Assembly: GCA_024638505.1 (NCBI GenBank)
Contig: JAHEKE010000001.1
Coordinates: 186,001 to 250,000 of the forward strand
Reading direction: 5' to 3'
DNA from: Gammaproteobacteria bacterium
GTDB lineage: Bacteria > Pseudomonadota > Gammaproteobacteria > Arenicellales > JAANXG01
DNA: 64,000 bases
Shown: in pieces, positions 27,808 through 36,635 of the stretch
How positions within the stretch are numbered: position 1 is the first letter of the stretch
How the letters are laid out: each line of letters opens with the position of its first letter
Position numbers and translations under genes: made by a program
Notes under the pieces: generated by a model
The model's input: the letters and a program-made list of their open reading frames with translations, nothing else
Databases searched by the model: none
What the model was told of the DNA's origin: nothing

Positions 27808-28755
27808 ATGGACCATATTCCACCGGGGATAAATCTAGAGCCTGAAATCTTCGCTTTTGTGCAGCGAAGTTACGACATCAGCGACACGTCGGCAGACCTC
27901 ACCATCGACGAACAGCGCGCGAATTACGATTACTACTGCTCGCACTTCACTCCGCCCCATCCGCTACAGGTAGCGAGTCGCGACCAATTTATCGACGCCC
28001 CGCGGGGCAGTGTTCCCGTGCGCTGGTATAGAAACGAACGGTCCGATTCGGCAGTATGCGTGATCTTCTTTCATGGCGGAGGTTTTGTCGTTGGCGGACT
28101 GAACAGTCACGATTTTCTCTGTGCTCGACTGTGCCGTGACGCCGGGTGCACCGTGGTTGCGGTTGATTATCGGCTGGCGCCGGAGCATGTCTTTCCAGCC
28201 GCTTTCGATGATTGCTATAGCGTGCTTCTGGCTGTGCAATTGTCAGCCGACCGGCATGCGCTCGATCCCAATCGGATCATTCTATGCGGCGACAGCGCCG
28301 GCGGAAATCTCGTCGCGGCGGTGTCGCTGGCACACCGTGATCGTGGGGGTTCGGGAATTCATGGACAGATTATGATCTATCCGACGCTGGCTGCGGACAC
28401 CAGCCTGCCTGCATATGCGCAATTTGCACATGCCCCCATGCTTAGCACGCAAGACATGGAATTTTATCTGCGGGCTTACCTGGGGGAAGACGGTAAACCC
28501 TGCGCTTATTCAGCTCCAATGCTGGCCGAAGACCTGTCCGGATTGCCGCCGGCACTGCTGCTTCCCATGGAATACGACCCGCTGCGTGATGATGCCCTGG
28601 CTTATCACCGCAAGCTGCTCGACGCAGGCGGCCAATCGGCCCTGTATATGGGCAAGGGTTTGGTACACGGTTGCCTGCGCGCAATTGATATCAGTCCCGG
28701 GGTACAGGAAGTGTATCGTCGTATGGTTGACTTCATCGCTGCAGCAGAAAAGTGA
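27808..28755 (+). CDS. Alpha/beta hydrolase, HSL-like esterase/lipase family
   Basis: This is 315 residues from the ATG at 27808 (MDHIPPGINLEPEIFAFVQR); the 14-codon upstream extension looks non-coding. The oxyanion-hole motif FHGGGFVVGG, the nucleophile motif CGDSAGGN, the acid in EYDPLRDDA and the His in KGLVHGCLRA are all present in family order. It is the hormone-sensitive-lipase branch of bacterial carboxylesterases, usually acting on short acyl esters. It is followed 46 bp later by a PLP decarboxylase on the same strand. The substrate is not predictable. Confidence 0.92.
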   Translation: MDHIPPGINLEPEIFAFVQRSYDISDTSADLTIDEQRANYDYYCSHFTPPHPLQVASRDQFIDAPRGSVPVRWYRNERSDSAVCVIFFHGGGFVVGGLNSHDFLCARLCRDAGCTVVAVDYRLAPEHVFPAAFDDCYSVLLAVQLSADRHALDPNRIILCGDSAGGNLVAAVSLAHRDRGGSGIHGQIMIYPTLAADTSLPAYAQFAHAPMLSTQDMEFYLRAYLGEDGKPCAYSAPMLAEDLSGLPPALLLPMEYDPLRDDALAYHRKLLDAGGQSALYMGKGLVHGCLRAIDISPGVQEVYRRMVDFIAAAEK

Positions 28756-28801
28756 GGGACTGTAGTGGAATACGAACGCAGGCCATGAACTGTCCGAGCC
28801 G

Positions 28802-30274
28802 ATGCCTGACCATGGGATAGTGCCGCCAGCGCTGGATCCTGCGGACGAGCTGAACGCACCGATAGATATTGATCTGCGGTCAATAATCGATCCAATCATG
28901 CAGCAGCGCACACAATCGCCTATTGTGATTCCCTCGCGAGCGGAAGAATTATCCAAGCTGGTTGCAGCAGGAATGCCGCGCGATGCATTGCCTCTGTCCG
29001 AGGTAATGGCGGAAGTTCAGTCGCTTACAGATAATTACTGCCGTCGAACATCGCACCCCGGGTTCTTTGGTTTTGTCGCACCTTCAGGTTTACCGACCGA
29101 TCCCTTAAGCCATGCCCTGGTGGCGGCGTTGAACCAGAACGTAACGGGCTACCCGGCATCGCCAGCCGGCGCAACAATTGAGCGAACCGTGGTCAAATGG
29201 CTCGCCGCTCTAGTCGGTTATAACGAGCAGGCAGGGGGTGTGCTGTTGAGCGGTGGATCCATGGCTAACATGACGGCTATTGGAACTGCGCTCATCCATC
29301 GCTTCGGAGCGTCGCTCCGGCGTGAGGGATTGGTAGCAACGGCGGGCGCCAGACAGCCGAAGATTATCTGCTCGCAAGCCGTTCATTTTTCAATCCAGCG
29401 CGCAGCCGGTTTGCTCGGCATTGGCACCGATAACGTGGTCTGTGTCGACGTCGATGACTGCTTTCGCATGCGACCGGGCAAGCTGGCGCAAGCGCTTGAC
29501 ACCCACGACTGCCCCATTTGTGTGGTGGCCAGCGCGGGCACCACCACTACCGGCGCTATCGATCCCCTGGATGAAATTGCGCATCTCTGCCGGCAGCAGG
29601 GCGTCTGGCTGCACGTCGATGCTGCCTATGGCGGAGGTGGGTTACTTTCTACAGAATTGCGTCCACTTTACGCGGAGCTGGAAAAGGCCGATTCGGTCAC
29701 GATGGACCTGCATAAGTGGTTTTACCTGGCACTTGACTGCAGCGTAGTTCTATATCGGGACCCGTCAGTGGCAAAAAGGATGTTTTATGATAGGTCTGAT
29801 TACGTCCAGTACCCTTTTGACGGGCCGGCGGAATCACACATGTTTTTTCACTTAAGCCCTGAACTGTCCAGGCGCTTTCGCGCGCTGCCGTTTTACGTTG
29901 CCCTGCGCCACTATGGTGCAGACCGCCTGGGGCGTAACGTATTGCATAACTATAAATGCGCGCAATACCTCAGCCGCCTTGTACAAGCAGAGGCTGAACT
30001 CGAACTGGTGGCGGCACCACAATTGTCCATATGTTGTTTTCGCTTTGCTCCACCAAGCTTAAGCGAACGCAGAATCGATGAAATTAACCGTCGAATCCGC
30101 CAACTCATTGAGGACGAGGGTGATTTCCTTATGTCACCGACTGATGTTCACGCCCGACCGGTCCTCAGGGTATGCATTGTCAATCATGCAACCAGAGCGA
30201 AGCATATAGAGGGCCTCATAAAACGGGTGCTAGCCATCGGTCAAAAGCTGGTAGCCGCGGACACCTGCCTTTAG
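28802..30274 (+). CDS. PLP-dependent group II (aromatic/L-2,4-diaminobutyrate-like) decarboxylase
   Basis: This 490-residue fold-type I decarboxylase has the cofactor Lys at residue 305 in VTMDLHKWFYLALDCS. The substrate and cofactor segments are SHPGFFGFVAPSGLPTDPL, GVLLSGGSMANMTAIGTAL, ASAGTTTTGAIDPLDEIA and WLHVDAAYGGGG (PLP-binding Asp). These are typical of pyridoxal-dependent decarboxylases that act on aromatic amino acids, cysteine sulfinate or glutamate. It may be co-transcribed with the preceding esterase. The next genes are transporters on the same strand, consistent with amine production or uptake. Substrate open. Confidence 0.9.
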   Translation: MPDHGIVPPALDPADELNAPIDIDLRSIIDPIMQQRTQSPIVIPSRAEELSKLVAAGMPRDALPLSEVMAEVQSLTDNYCRRTSHPGFFGFVAPSGLPTDPLSHALVAALNQNVTGYPASPAGATIERTVVKWLAALVGYNEQAGGVLLSGGSMANMTAIGTALIHRFGASLRREGLVATAGARQPKIICSQAVHFSIQRAAGLLGIGTDNVVCVDVDDCFRMRPGKLAQALDTHDCPICVVASAGTTTTGAIDPLDEIAHLCRQQGVWLHVDAAYGGGGLLSTELRPLYAELEKADSVTMDLHKWFYLALDCSVVLYRDPSVAKRMFYDRSDYVQYPFDGPAESHMFFHLSPELSRRFRALPFYVALRHYGADRLGRNVLHNYKCAQYLSRLVQAEAELELVAAPQLSICCFRFAPPSLSERRIDEINRRIRQLIEDEGDFLMSPTDVHARPVLRVCIVNHATRAKHIEGLIKRVLAIGQKLVAADTCL

Positions 30275-30391
30275 CTCAAGGTTAGCACCGTTTATTTCTG
30301 TTGCTGGTCTCTGTCTAATTTGATTCTGCCGATTAAGGTCAGCATATTGTTTGCTAGACTGCCTGCGGCTACAGATAGGAGCACAACACCT

Positions 30392-30862
30392 ATGACCGGG
30401 CTAACTTTACTCGTCATCACCACGTTTTTATACGCCGGCTACAACATTCTGATAAAAGTGTCGACGCAGCATGTGCCGCATGATGCGCCCTCAACCATAA
30501 CCGCAACGATTTGTCTGCAGATCGCGGCGCTGGCCGTATCTTTCGTGTTTCTCGCCGTGCAGAAAGCCCAGATTCACGCTTCCTTACTGTTGCCCGCCCA
30601 GGCCTACATCTGGGCCGCGGCGGCCGGTTTGTGCATAGGTGCCGCGGAGATCACCTATTTTTACCTGTTTGCCGGCATCGGATCGAGCAAGCCAATGCAG
30701 GCAAGCGTGGCCATTCCGGTAATTGTCAGCGGCGCCATCGTCATTGCCCTGATCGTCGGCTGGCTGGTGTTGAAGGAAGGCATCGCCTGGCCGCAGCTCC
30801 TCGGTGCCGGGCTGATTGCGTCCGGCATTTTTATGCTGTTTATCAAAAGTGAAATCGCCTGA
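30392..30862 (+). CDS. Half-size EamA-domain transporter
   Basis: This is 156 residues from the ATG at 30392 (MTGLTLLVITTFLYAGYNIL), with TAGGAG about ten bases upstream; the frame extends 24 codons further without support. Four or five membrane helices make up a single EamA/DMT unit, with VAIPVIVSGAIVIALIVGW and the closing LLGAGLIASGIFMLFI. Full-length EamA carriers have two such units, so this one probably dimerises. It precedes an MFS gene by 32 bp on the same strand. The transported compound is unknown. Confidence 0.8.
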   Translation: MTGLTLLVITTFLYAGYNILIKVSTQHVPHDAPSTITATICLQIAALAVSFVFLAVQKAQIHASLLLPAQAYIWAAAAGLCIGAAEITYFYLFAGIGSSKPMQASVAIPVIVSGAIVIALIVGWLVLKEGIAWPQLLGAGLIASGIFMLFIKSEIA

Positions 30863-30894
30863 CCACCGCTGGTATTGAGGGGTCAGATGAAGCA

Positions 30895-32106
30895 ATGACC
30901 GGACAGCCGGATTCAACGGATTGGATTGTTGTCTACTTGTCCATCGCTGCAGGTATTGTTGCCGCTCTGCAGATTGGCAAAGTTCCGCCCGCCATCCCCG
31001 CGCTACAGCTGGAACTTCGTCTCAGCCTGGTGCAGGTAGGCTGGCTGGCATCCATATTCAACGTGATCGGGGCGGTTGGCGGAGTGCTGATAGGTGGTCT
31101 GGCTGACCGCTTCAATTATCGACGCGCGCTGATTTTTGCCGTCATACTACTGATGGCGGGATCATTATTCGGTACGTATACATCAAGCGCAATACCTTTG
31201 TTTATATCGCGAGTGTGCGAGAGCTTTGGATTGGTCGTGGTGGCCGTATCCGCGCCCAGGCTGATTACGGCACACACCCGGCCGGAAGACCGGAGTCTGG
31301 CGCTTGGGGCGTGGAGCATTTACATCCCAACCGGTTTTGCCATCGGCATGGTCATGGGCTCTGTATTGATGCCCTGGGTAGGTTGGCGCGGCCTGTGGTT
31401 GGCTAACGCGTTGATTTTATTCGCCTATTTATCAGTTTTTTACTTACTGACTTCACCCGCTGCACAAGCCGAGCACCGCGCCGGCACCTCACCATGGATG
31501 CATAACGTGCGAACCGTCATGCGCACGCCCGCCCTATGGTTACTCGCCGGGATCTTTTCATGCTACACGGTGCAGTGGTTTGCTTTGACCACTTGGATGC
31601 CGACGTTTCTCACCCAGAGCGCGAACTACTCTGTTGCCGCCAGCGCTTTAGCCGGCGCTCTTATCGTTGCGATCAATGTAACCGGCAACCTTTCCGGGGC
31701 CTGGCTGCTGCACCGGGGCGTGGCGCCGTGGCGGCTGATCGCAGTCGCGCTGTTGCTCATGGCACTGTGCGCTTACGGTATTTTCGCAACAGATACTTCA
31801 CCCCTGTGGAAGATTGCTCAGGCGATACTATTCAGCGCTGCTGGCGGACTGCTGCCGGCCGCCCTGTTGAGCACCGTCGCACTTCACGCACCGTCAACGT
31901 CCCACATCGGAACCGCAAATGGGTTTGTCGTGCAGGGCTCACATATTGGCATTCTTGCCGGCGCACCTTTACTGGCGGGTGTGGTATCGGCGACGGGCGG
32001 TTGGCAGCACACCTGGTGGCTGATGGCCGCGATGGGCGCAATCGGCTTAACGCTTGCGCTGGTACTGCGGCAGCAGCAAGGAGGACCTGAAACAACGGAA
32101 CGATAA
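30895..32106 (+). CDS. MFS transporter (CynX/NimT-like)
   Basis: This 403-residue protein has twelve predicted membrane helices. The loop 2-3 signature GLADRFNYRRALIFAV is present, with SIFNVIGAVGGVLIGGLAD before it. The second half starts near residue 205 (LWLLAGIFSCYTVQWFALTT). It is probably co-transcribed with the half-size EamA gene 32 bp upstream and is convergent with the MoaD-like gene 21 bp downstream. Similarity is to MFS members that move cyanate, nitroimidazole or organic anions, but the substrate here is not inferable. Confidence 0.88.
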   Translation: MTGQPDSTDWIVVYLSIAAGIVAALQIGKVPPAIPALQLELRLSLVQVGWLASIFNVIGAVGGVLIGGLADRFNYRRALIFAVILLMAGSLFGTYTSSAIPLFISRVCESFGLVVVAVSAPRLITAHTRPEDRSLALGAWSIYIPTGFAIGMVMGSVLMPWVGWRGLWLANALILFAYLSVFYLLTSPAAQAEHRAGTSPWMHNVRTVMRTPALWLLAGIFSCYTVQWFALTTWMPTFLTQSANYSVAASALAGALIVAINVTGNLSGAWLLHRGVAPWRLIAVALLLMALCAYGIFATDTSPLWKIAQAILFSAAGGLLPAALLSTVALHAPSTSHIGTANGFVVQGSHIGILAGAPLLAGVVSATGGWQHTWWLMAAMGAIGLTLALVLRQQQGGPETTER

Positions 32107-32127
32107 TTAACCTTTATGGGGCCTTTA

Positions 32128-32376
32128 CTAGCCGCCTTTAAGAGGAGGCATAATCGACAGGGTATCATTCTCCGTTAATCTAAAAGCGGCGTGCTCACTT
32201 TGCGGCACGACGTCCCCGTTCACCGCAATCAGATATTTGTCGCCGGGCGGCATTCCCAGACGCCGCACGACGTCCATTGGGGTGACGTCCGTCTGCACCT
32301 CGATTTCAGCCGGATTATCGCTGTTAGGGGGCAGGTACTCATCCAGTAAGCCAGTCGTTTTGACTCGGATCTTCAT
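32128..32376 (-). CDS. MoaD/ThiS-family sulfur carrier, associated with AOR
   Basis: This 82-residue ubiquitin-fold protein ends in the diagnostic PPLKGG di-glycine tail, which is thiocarboxylated to deliver sulfur during pterin-cofactor synthesis. It begins MKIRVKTTGLLDEYLP, and MAVNGDV-like strands (YLIAVNGDVVPQSEHA) fit MoaD. It lies 9 bp downstream of the tungsten aldehyde oxidoreductase on the same strand. Together with the usual presence of a MoaD copy in AOR operons, this suggests it serves the tungsten or molybdenum pterin needed there rather than general Moco synthesis. Confidence 0.9.
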   Translation of the reverse strand: MKIRVKTTGLLDEYLPPNSDNPAEIEVQTDVTPMDVVRRLGMPPGDKYLIAVNGDVVPQSEHAAFRLTENDTLSIMPPLKGG

Positions 32377-32385
32377 CCTGCGGCT

Positions 32386-34209
32386 TTAAGTCAGGCCCAG
32401 ACGATTGAGCGTATGCTCAGTGGGCACGCCTTCAGAAGTCCAGCCCCTCTCGGCATAATATTCTGGTAGCATCTTATCCAGTTCGCAGACCTTACCTTTG
32501 GCGGTGCCGCCCGGTGCGGGAACTTCCAGCAGGCGCGGGGGCAGGGTGTCATCGGCGGCGGTCAGGCCCGCAGCCAGATTGAACTGTCGTTCCAGGTTCC
32601 AGGTGCGCTCACCACACTCCAGTATTCGTTGTTCATTCCAGTCACCTTCACAGGCAGCATCGATCTGTTGCTGGAACTCGGTGGTGCCCCAGGCCGACGC
32701 CGGGAACAGGCACAATCCGGTGGAGTCAATCATGGCAACAAAGTCCTGCGAGGTTTTGCACGGCTTTGCCTTCCCGTTTCCACTCTGATCGTCCATATCG
32801 ACCTCAAAAGTGTCATGTTTGAGATGGCAGGCGCCCCTGTTCGAAGTGGCGTAGCCCAGCCCCATGCCCTGGAGCGCACGGGAGTCGTAGCCGGCGAATT
32901 CCTGGCCCTTCACCCCCATGAATAACTCTGGGTGTCCGTATTTTTCGCACAGCCTTTTAGAGCCGAGGCCCAGAACCTGGCCAAAGCCCTCATACTTGCC
33001 GGTTTTCTCCGCCATGATGGTCAAGGCCTCAGCATTGCCGAAGTTCAGTTCTACCCCATCGGTATCTTCCCGGGTGATGACACCCATTTCATACAGTTCC
33101 ATCGCGGCAGCCAGAGTGACGCCAAAGCTGATTGGGTCCATGCCGTGTTCGTTCATCAGGAAACCGGCAAAGGTGCAGGCATCAATGTCGTCCACCCCGA
33201 CCATCGGACCAAAAGCGTAGGCCGTTTCGTACTCCAGGCCGCCCGAGGCATGCCAGTATTCTTTGCGGTTGACGATGGTAAAGTGCTCTTTGTCGATATG
33301 GGCGATGCGTCCACAGGCTATGGTGCAGCCGAAACATGCCTTGTTGGTGATTAGGTTAACGTGTCCGTTTGGTTTTCTCACGCGCATACCGCGGGCACCG
33401 ACCTTGTCATAACCGTCGAACTGGACCTGCTGAAAATTCCGCGTGGGCAAACCGCCGAACTCCTGCATCGTCTCCATCATAGCGTTCGTGCCGAGTTTGG
33501 TCAGTCCTTTCCTGCCGGGATCATTTTCCAGCAGCTTTTTCATTTCATAGGTGACCTGCATAAACTTTTTCGGATCAGCAACGGTGACACCTTTAGTACC
33601 CTGTACCGCAATCGCTTTTAGGTTTTTCGATCCCATCACCGCGCCGACGCCGGAGCGGCCGGCGGCGCGGTGCAAATCATTGACTATGCAGGAGTAATAC
33701 ACACCGCGCTCGCCGGCCACCCCAATGCAGGCGATTTTGAGGTGTGGATTCTGCTGCTGCGACCTGATCCAGGCCTCGGTCTCCCAGACGCTTCGGCCCC
33801 ACAGTTCGTCAGCCGGGAGAATCTCAACCTGGTCATCGACTATGTGCAGGTATACCGGCTGCGGTGACTTGCCGCTAAGCAGCAGGAGATCATAACCGGC
33901 GTATTTCAGATCCGCACCAAACTTGCCGCCTGAATTAGAGCAGGCAATGGCATTGGTCAGCGGCCCCTTGGTAATCACGGCATAGCGTCCGCTGGTAGAG
34001 GCCATGGTGCCGGTAAGGGGCCCGGTGGCAAAGATCAGGACATTTTCCGGACTCATGGCGTCTACTTTGGGATCCATGTTTTCCCACAAATATTTCGTGG
34101 CCAGTCCGCGCTCTCCGATATATTGGAACGCCCAGTCCATATTCAACGGTTCCGTCGCAACCGAGCCGCTGCTTAAATCAACGCGCAAAATTTTTCTTTG
34201 CCAAGCCAT
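32386..34209 (-). CDS. Tungsten-containing aldehyde:ferredoxin oxidoreductase
   Basis: This 607-residue AOR-family enzyme oxidises aldehydes to acids using a bis-pterin tungsten centre and one [4Fe-4S] cluster. The N-terminus MAWQRKILRVDLSSG and the ATGPLTGTMASTSGRYAVIT loop are family hallmarks. Cluster ligands appear as CFGCTIACGRIAH (three Cys) and a distal Cys in DSTGLCLFPA. The pterin-binding segment is GACHLKHDTFEVD. It sits between a four-cluster ferredoxin gene (41 bp upstream) and the MoaD-like gene (9 bp downstream), forming a compact operon like the aorAB genes of Aromatoleum. No FAD subunit (AorC) is present. Confidence 0.93.
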   Translation of the reverse strand: MAWQRKILRVDLSSGSVATEPLNMDWAFQYIGERGLATKYLWENMDPKVDAMSPENVLIFATGPLTGTMASTSGRYAVITKGPLTNAIACSNSGGKFGADLKYAGYDLLLLSGKSPQPVYLHIVDDQVEILPADELWGRSVWETEAWIRSQQQNPHLKIACIGVAGERGVYYSCIVNDLHRAAGRSGVGAVMGSKNLKAIAVQGTKGVTVADPKKFMQVTYEMKKLLENDPGRKGLTKLGTNAMMETMQEFGGLPTRNFQQVQFDGYDKVGARGMRVRKPNGHVNLITNKACFGCTIACGRIAHIDKEHFTIVNRKEYWHASGGLEYETAYAFGPMVGVDDIDACTFAGFLMNEHGMDPISFGVTLAAAMELYEMGVITREDTDGVELNFGNAEALTIMAEKTGKYEGFGQVLGLGSKRLCEKYGHPELFMGVKGQEFAGYDSRALQGMGLGYATSNRGACHLKHDTFEVDMDDQSGNGKAKPCKTSQDFVAMIDSTGLCLFPASAWGTTEFQQQIDAACEGDWNEQRILECGERTWNLERQFNLAAGLTAADDTLPPRLLEVPAPGGTAKGKVCELDKMLPEYYAERGWTSEGVPTEHTLNRLGLT

Positions 34210-34250
34210 ATCACAATATCCCGCACAAATGTTTTGGTTTAGGTTAATTC

Positions 34251-34727
34251 CTAGCTGGAAAACGACGGCAGATGCGTTCGTACTGCGTACTCACGCATTC
34301 GATCATAGCCGGTCCAATCCGCATCGACATAGGTGATGGCATCGGTTGGACAAGCTTCGGCGCATTTGGGGTCACCGCCGCACAGGTCACATTTGACCAC
34401 TGTCTTTGTTTCTTTGTCATAATTAACCGCGCCAAAAGGACAGGCAATGGTGCATACCTTACAGCCAACGCATAAATCCTGGTGCACTTCTTTTGCTCCG
34501 GTTTGCGCGTTCAGCGTAATCGCCTCCACCGGACAGGCGTGTAAACACCATGCCTCCTCGCACTGCGTGCAGGTAAACGGTATAGCGTAGCGACCATGTT
34601 CAAATTCGTAAATCTTGATGCGCGATCGCGCTGGGTTAAATGCGCCCGTATGTTCGAAAGAACAGGCCATTTCGCACTGCAGGCAGCTGGTGCATTTGGC
34701 GGGATCAATAAGTAAAGATCTTTGCAT
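34251..34727 (-). CDS. Four-cluster 4Fe-4S ferredoxin, AOR electron-transfer subunit
   Basis: This 158-residue protein has four cysteine clusters: CTSCLQCEMACSF, CTQCEEAWCLHACPVEA, CVGCKVCTIACPFGA and CDLCGGDPKCAEACPTDA. They fit four [4Fe-4S] centres as in DmsB/HycB-type subunits. It is the first gene of the AOR operon and should carry electrons from the tungsten enzyme to a downstream acceptor. The fold and count match the AorA subunit of bacterial AORs. The 190 bp upstream (34728-34919) hold no recognisable gene. Confidence 0.92.
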   Translation of the reverse strand: MQRSLLIDPAKCTSCLQCEMACSFEHTGAFNPARSRIKIYEFEHGRYAIPFTCTQCEEAWCLHACPVEAITLNAQTGAKEVHQDLCVGCKVCTIACPFGAVNYDKETKTVVKCDLCGGDPKCAEACPTDAITYVDADWTGYDRMREYAVRTHLPSFSS

Positions 34728-34919
34728 CTTTGGGCCTCACTTTGCTGGTGTTCGACGATTTATCAGCGTTTACGGTTTATTTTATCCGTCTTCGTCAGCG
34801 CAGCATACAGTAAAGTAGGCGCCGGATTGAAACCGAGGTTGGCATTGCGCTCAAACCACCTTAAGTCAGCCCAAGGCGTGCTGGAGAAGCGGAAGGGCGG
34901 AGCGCTTGCGCTTTCAATC

Positions 34920-36569
34920 CTATCTTTGGCGGGTTTGCCAATCTGGTGCGCTATAAACTGGCACATCCAGTGGCGCTAAGGGCTGCCGGCCACGAATTTC
35001 GTCTGCCAGTTTCTCCGCCAGCATGATTACCGCGGCATTGAGATTGCCGTTTACGATGTTCGGCATGATGGACGCGTCTACCACGCGCAGGTTCTGTATG
35101 CCGTGCACCGCTCCCGCCGCATCCACAACGGACTGTTCATCCGTCCCCATCTTACAGGTGCAGCTGGGGTGATACGCGCTCTCTCCTTTGTTACGCACAA
35201 ACTCATCCAGATCCTGGTCACTCTCCACCGTCGACCCCGGCGCCAGTTCCTCGCCGCGAAACGCATCGAATGCGCTCTGGGCGAAGATCTCCCTGGTGTG
35301 CCGAATGCCGTCACGCATCACCTGACGGTCTTGTTCTGTAGCCGTGTAGTTAAACAGAATTTTAGGCGGGTCTTTTGGGTTGGCAGATCTCAGCTCCACC
35401 GCACCCCGGCTGGTCGGGCGCATCGGCCCGGTGTGCGCCTGAAATCCGTGCCCCCCCGCTGGGCTGCGGCCGTCGTAATTTATCGCAATGGGGAGGAAAT
35501 GATACTGCAGATCAGGGTACTCGACCCCGGCTCTGCTGCGAATAAACCCACCGCTCTCAAACTGGTTAGACGCTCCCCATCCTTTCTTGGTCAACAGCCA
35601 CTCAATGCCGATTTTGAGCTTGGTCAGCGGTCTGGTGGCCGGATAAATCGAAACCGGCTGCAAACAGCCGTGCTGTATGTAAACTTCCAGGTGATCCTGC
35701 AGATTTTGCCCCACACCAGGGAGGTCTGCTGTCACCTCGATGTGCAGTTTTTTAAGTTTTTCGCCATCACCGACACCAGACAGATTCAGCAGCTGCGGTG
35801 AGTTGATGGCGCCGCCACAGAGGATTACCTCCCCCGCATCAACGGATTGTACCTTGCCGTTTTGCAGGCACTCCACGCCAACCGCTTTGCCGTGCTCGAT
35901 ACGTATCCGGGTGACCAGTGTGCGCATCCATAATTCGAGGTTTGCCCGAGACAGCGCCGGTCGCAGATAAGCCTTAGCCACACTCCAGCGCTCCCCGCGA
36001 AAGGTCGTCATATCCATAACCCCCAGCCCTTCCTGCTGGTACCCATTCATATCCTCCGTATAAGGATATCCAGCCTGCTTACCGGCTTCGATAAAAGCTT
36101 TGAACAGCGGATTTTCGCAGGCCCCGGTGGTCACTTTCAGCGGGCCTGAGTCGCCGCGGTAATCATCGCCACCCTTAAGCCGCGCTTCCGCTTTCTTGAA
36201 GTAGGGCAGTACGTTGCGATATGCCCAGCCCTCAGCACCGCCCTCGTGCCACCCGTCGTAGTCCTTGGCGTTGCCGCGTATATAGACCATGCCATTGATC
36301 GACGAAGAGCCGCCTATGACGCGGCCGCGGGGACAGTACACGCGTCGGTTGTTCATATGGGGATCGGGTTCAGTCTGGTAGGCCCAGTTGAACCGGTCAT
36401 TGGCAAGCGGATAGGAAAATGCAGCCGGCATGTGAATCATCACGCTGCGATCTTCACCTCCCGCTTCCAGCAGCAATACGGAGGTGTCGGCATCCTCGGA
36501 CAGTCGCGCAGCCAGCACCCCTCCAGCGGACCCGGAACCAATAACAACGAAGTCGTAGTGCTTACCGAT
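34920..36569 (-). CDS. GMC-family FAD oxidoreductase (choline/alcohol dehydrogenase-like), apparent ATC start
   Basis: This is a GMC flavoprotein of 549 residues if read from 36569. The first ATG in frame (36518) would delete the essential FAD motif, which is encoded just upstream: YDFVVIGSGSAGGVLAARLS. No ATG, GTG or TTG exists between the preceding in-frame stop and this motif. An AGGAGG ribosome site lies 8 bases before an ATC codon at 36569-36567, giving (M)GKHYDFVVIGSG. Other family motifs are PRGRVIGGSSSINGMVYIRG, ILCGGAINSPQLLNLSG and YHPSCTCKMG, with the active-site His. The C-terminus APDWQTRQR resembles BetA-type enzymes. It follows the GlpD-like gene by 66 bp. The substrate is probably an alcohol. 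Confidence 0.85.
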   Translation of the reverse strand: MGKHYDFVVIGSGSAGGVLAARLSEDADTSVLLLEAGGEDRSVMIHMPAAFSYPLANDRFNWAYQTEPDPHMNNRRVYCPRGRVIGGSSSINGMVYIRGNAKDYDGWHEGGAEGWAYRNVLPYFKKAEARLKGGDDYRGDSGPLKVTTGACENPLFKAFIEAGKQAGYPYTEDMNGYQQEGLGVMDMTTFRGERWSVAKAYLRPALSRANLELWMRTLVTRIRIEHGKAVGVECLQNGKVQSVDAGEVILCGGAINSPQLLNLSGVGDGEKLKKLHIEVTADLPGVGQNLQDHLEVYIQHGCLQPVSIYPATRPLTKLKIGIEWLLTKKGWGASNQFESGGFIRSRAGVEYPDLQYHFLPIAINYDGRSPAGGHGFQAHTGPMRPTSRGAVELRSANPKDPPKILFNYTATEQDRQVMRDGIRHTREIFAQSAFDAFRGEELAPGSTVESDQDLDEFVRNKGESAYHPSCTCKMGTDEQSVVDAAGAVHGIQNLRVVDASIMPNIVNGNLNAAVIMLAEKLADEIRGRQPLAPLDVPVYSAPDWQTRQR

Positions 36570-36577
36570 GGTGTAAT

Positions 36578-36583
36578 CCTCCT
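36578..36583 (-). promoter_or_regulatory. Shine-Dalgarno site that defines the GMC gene start
   Basis: AGGAGG on the minus strand (CCTCCT on plus), with an 8-base spacer to the ATC codon at 36569. It is the only strong ribosome site in the region and it fixes the start upstream of the FAD-binding motif. Confidence 0.7.
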
Positions 36584-36635
36584 GCTTCGCTGCGAGATTA
36601 CACTTTATTCATGCATCGCAACAACGCTGCGCCCA

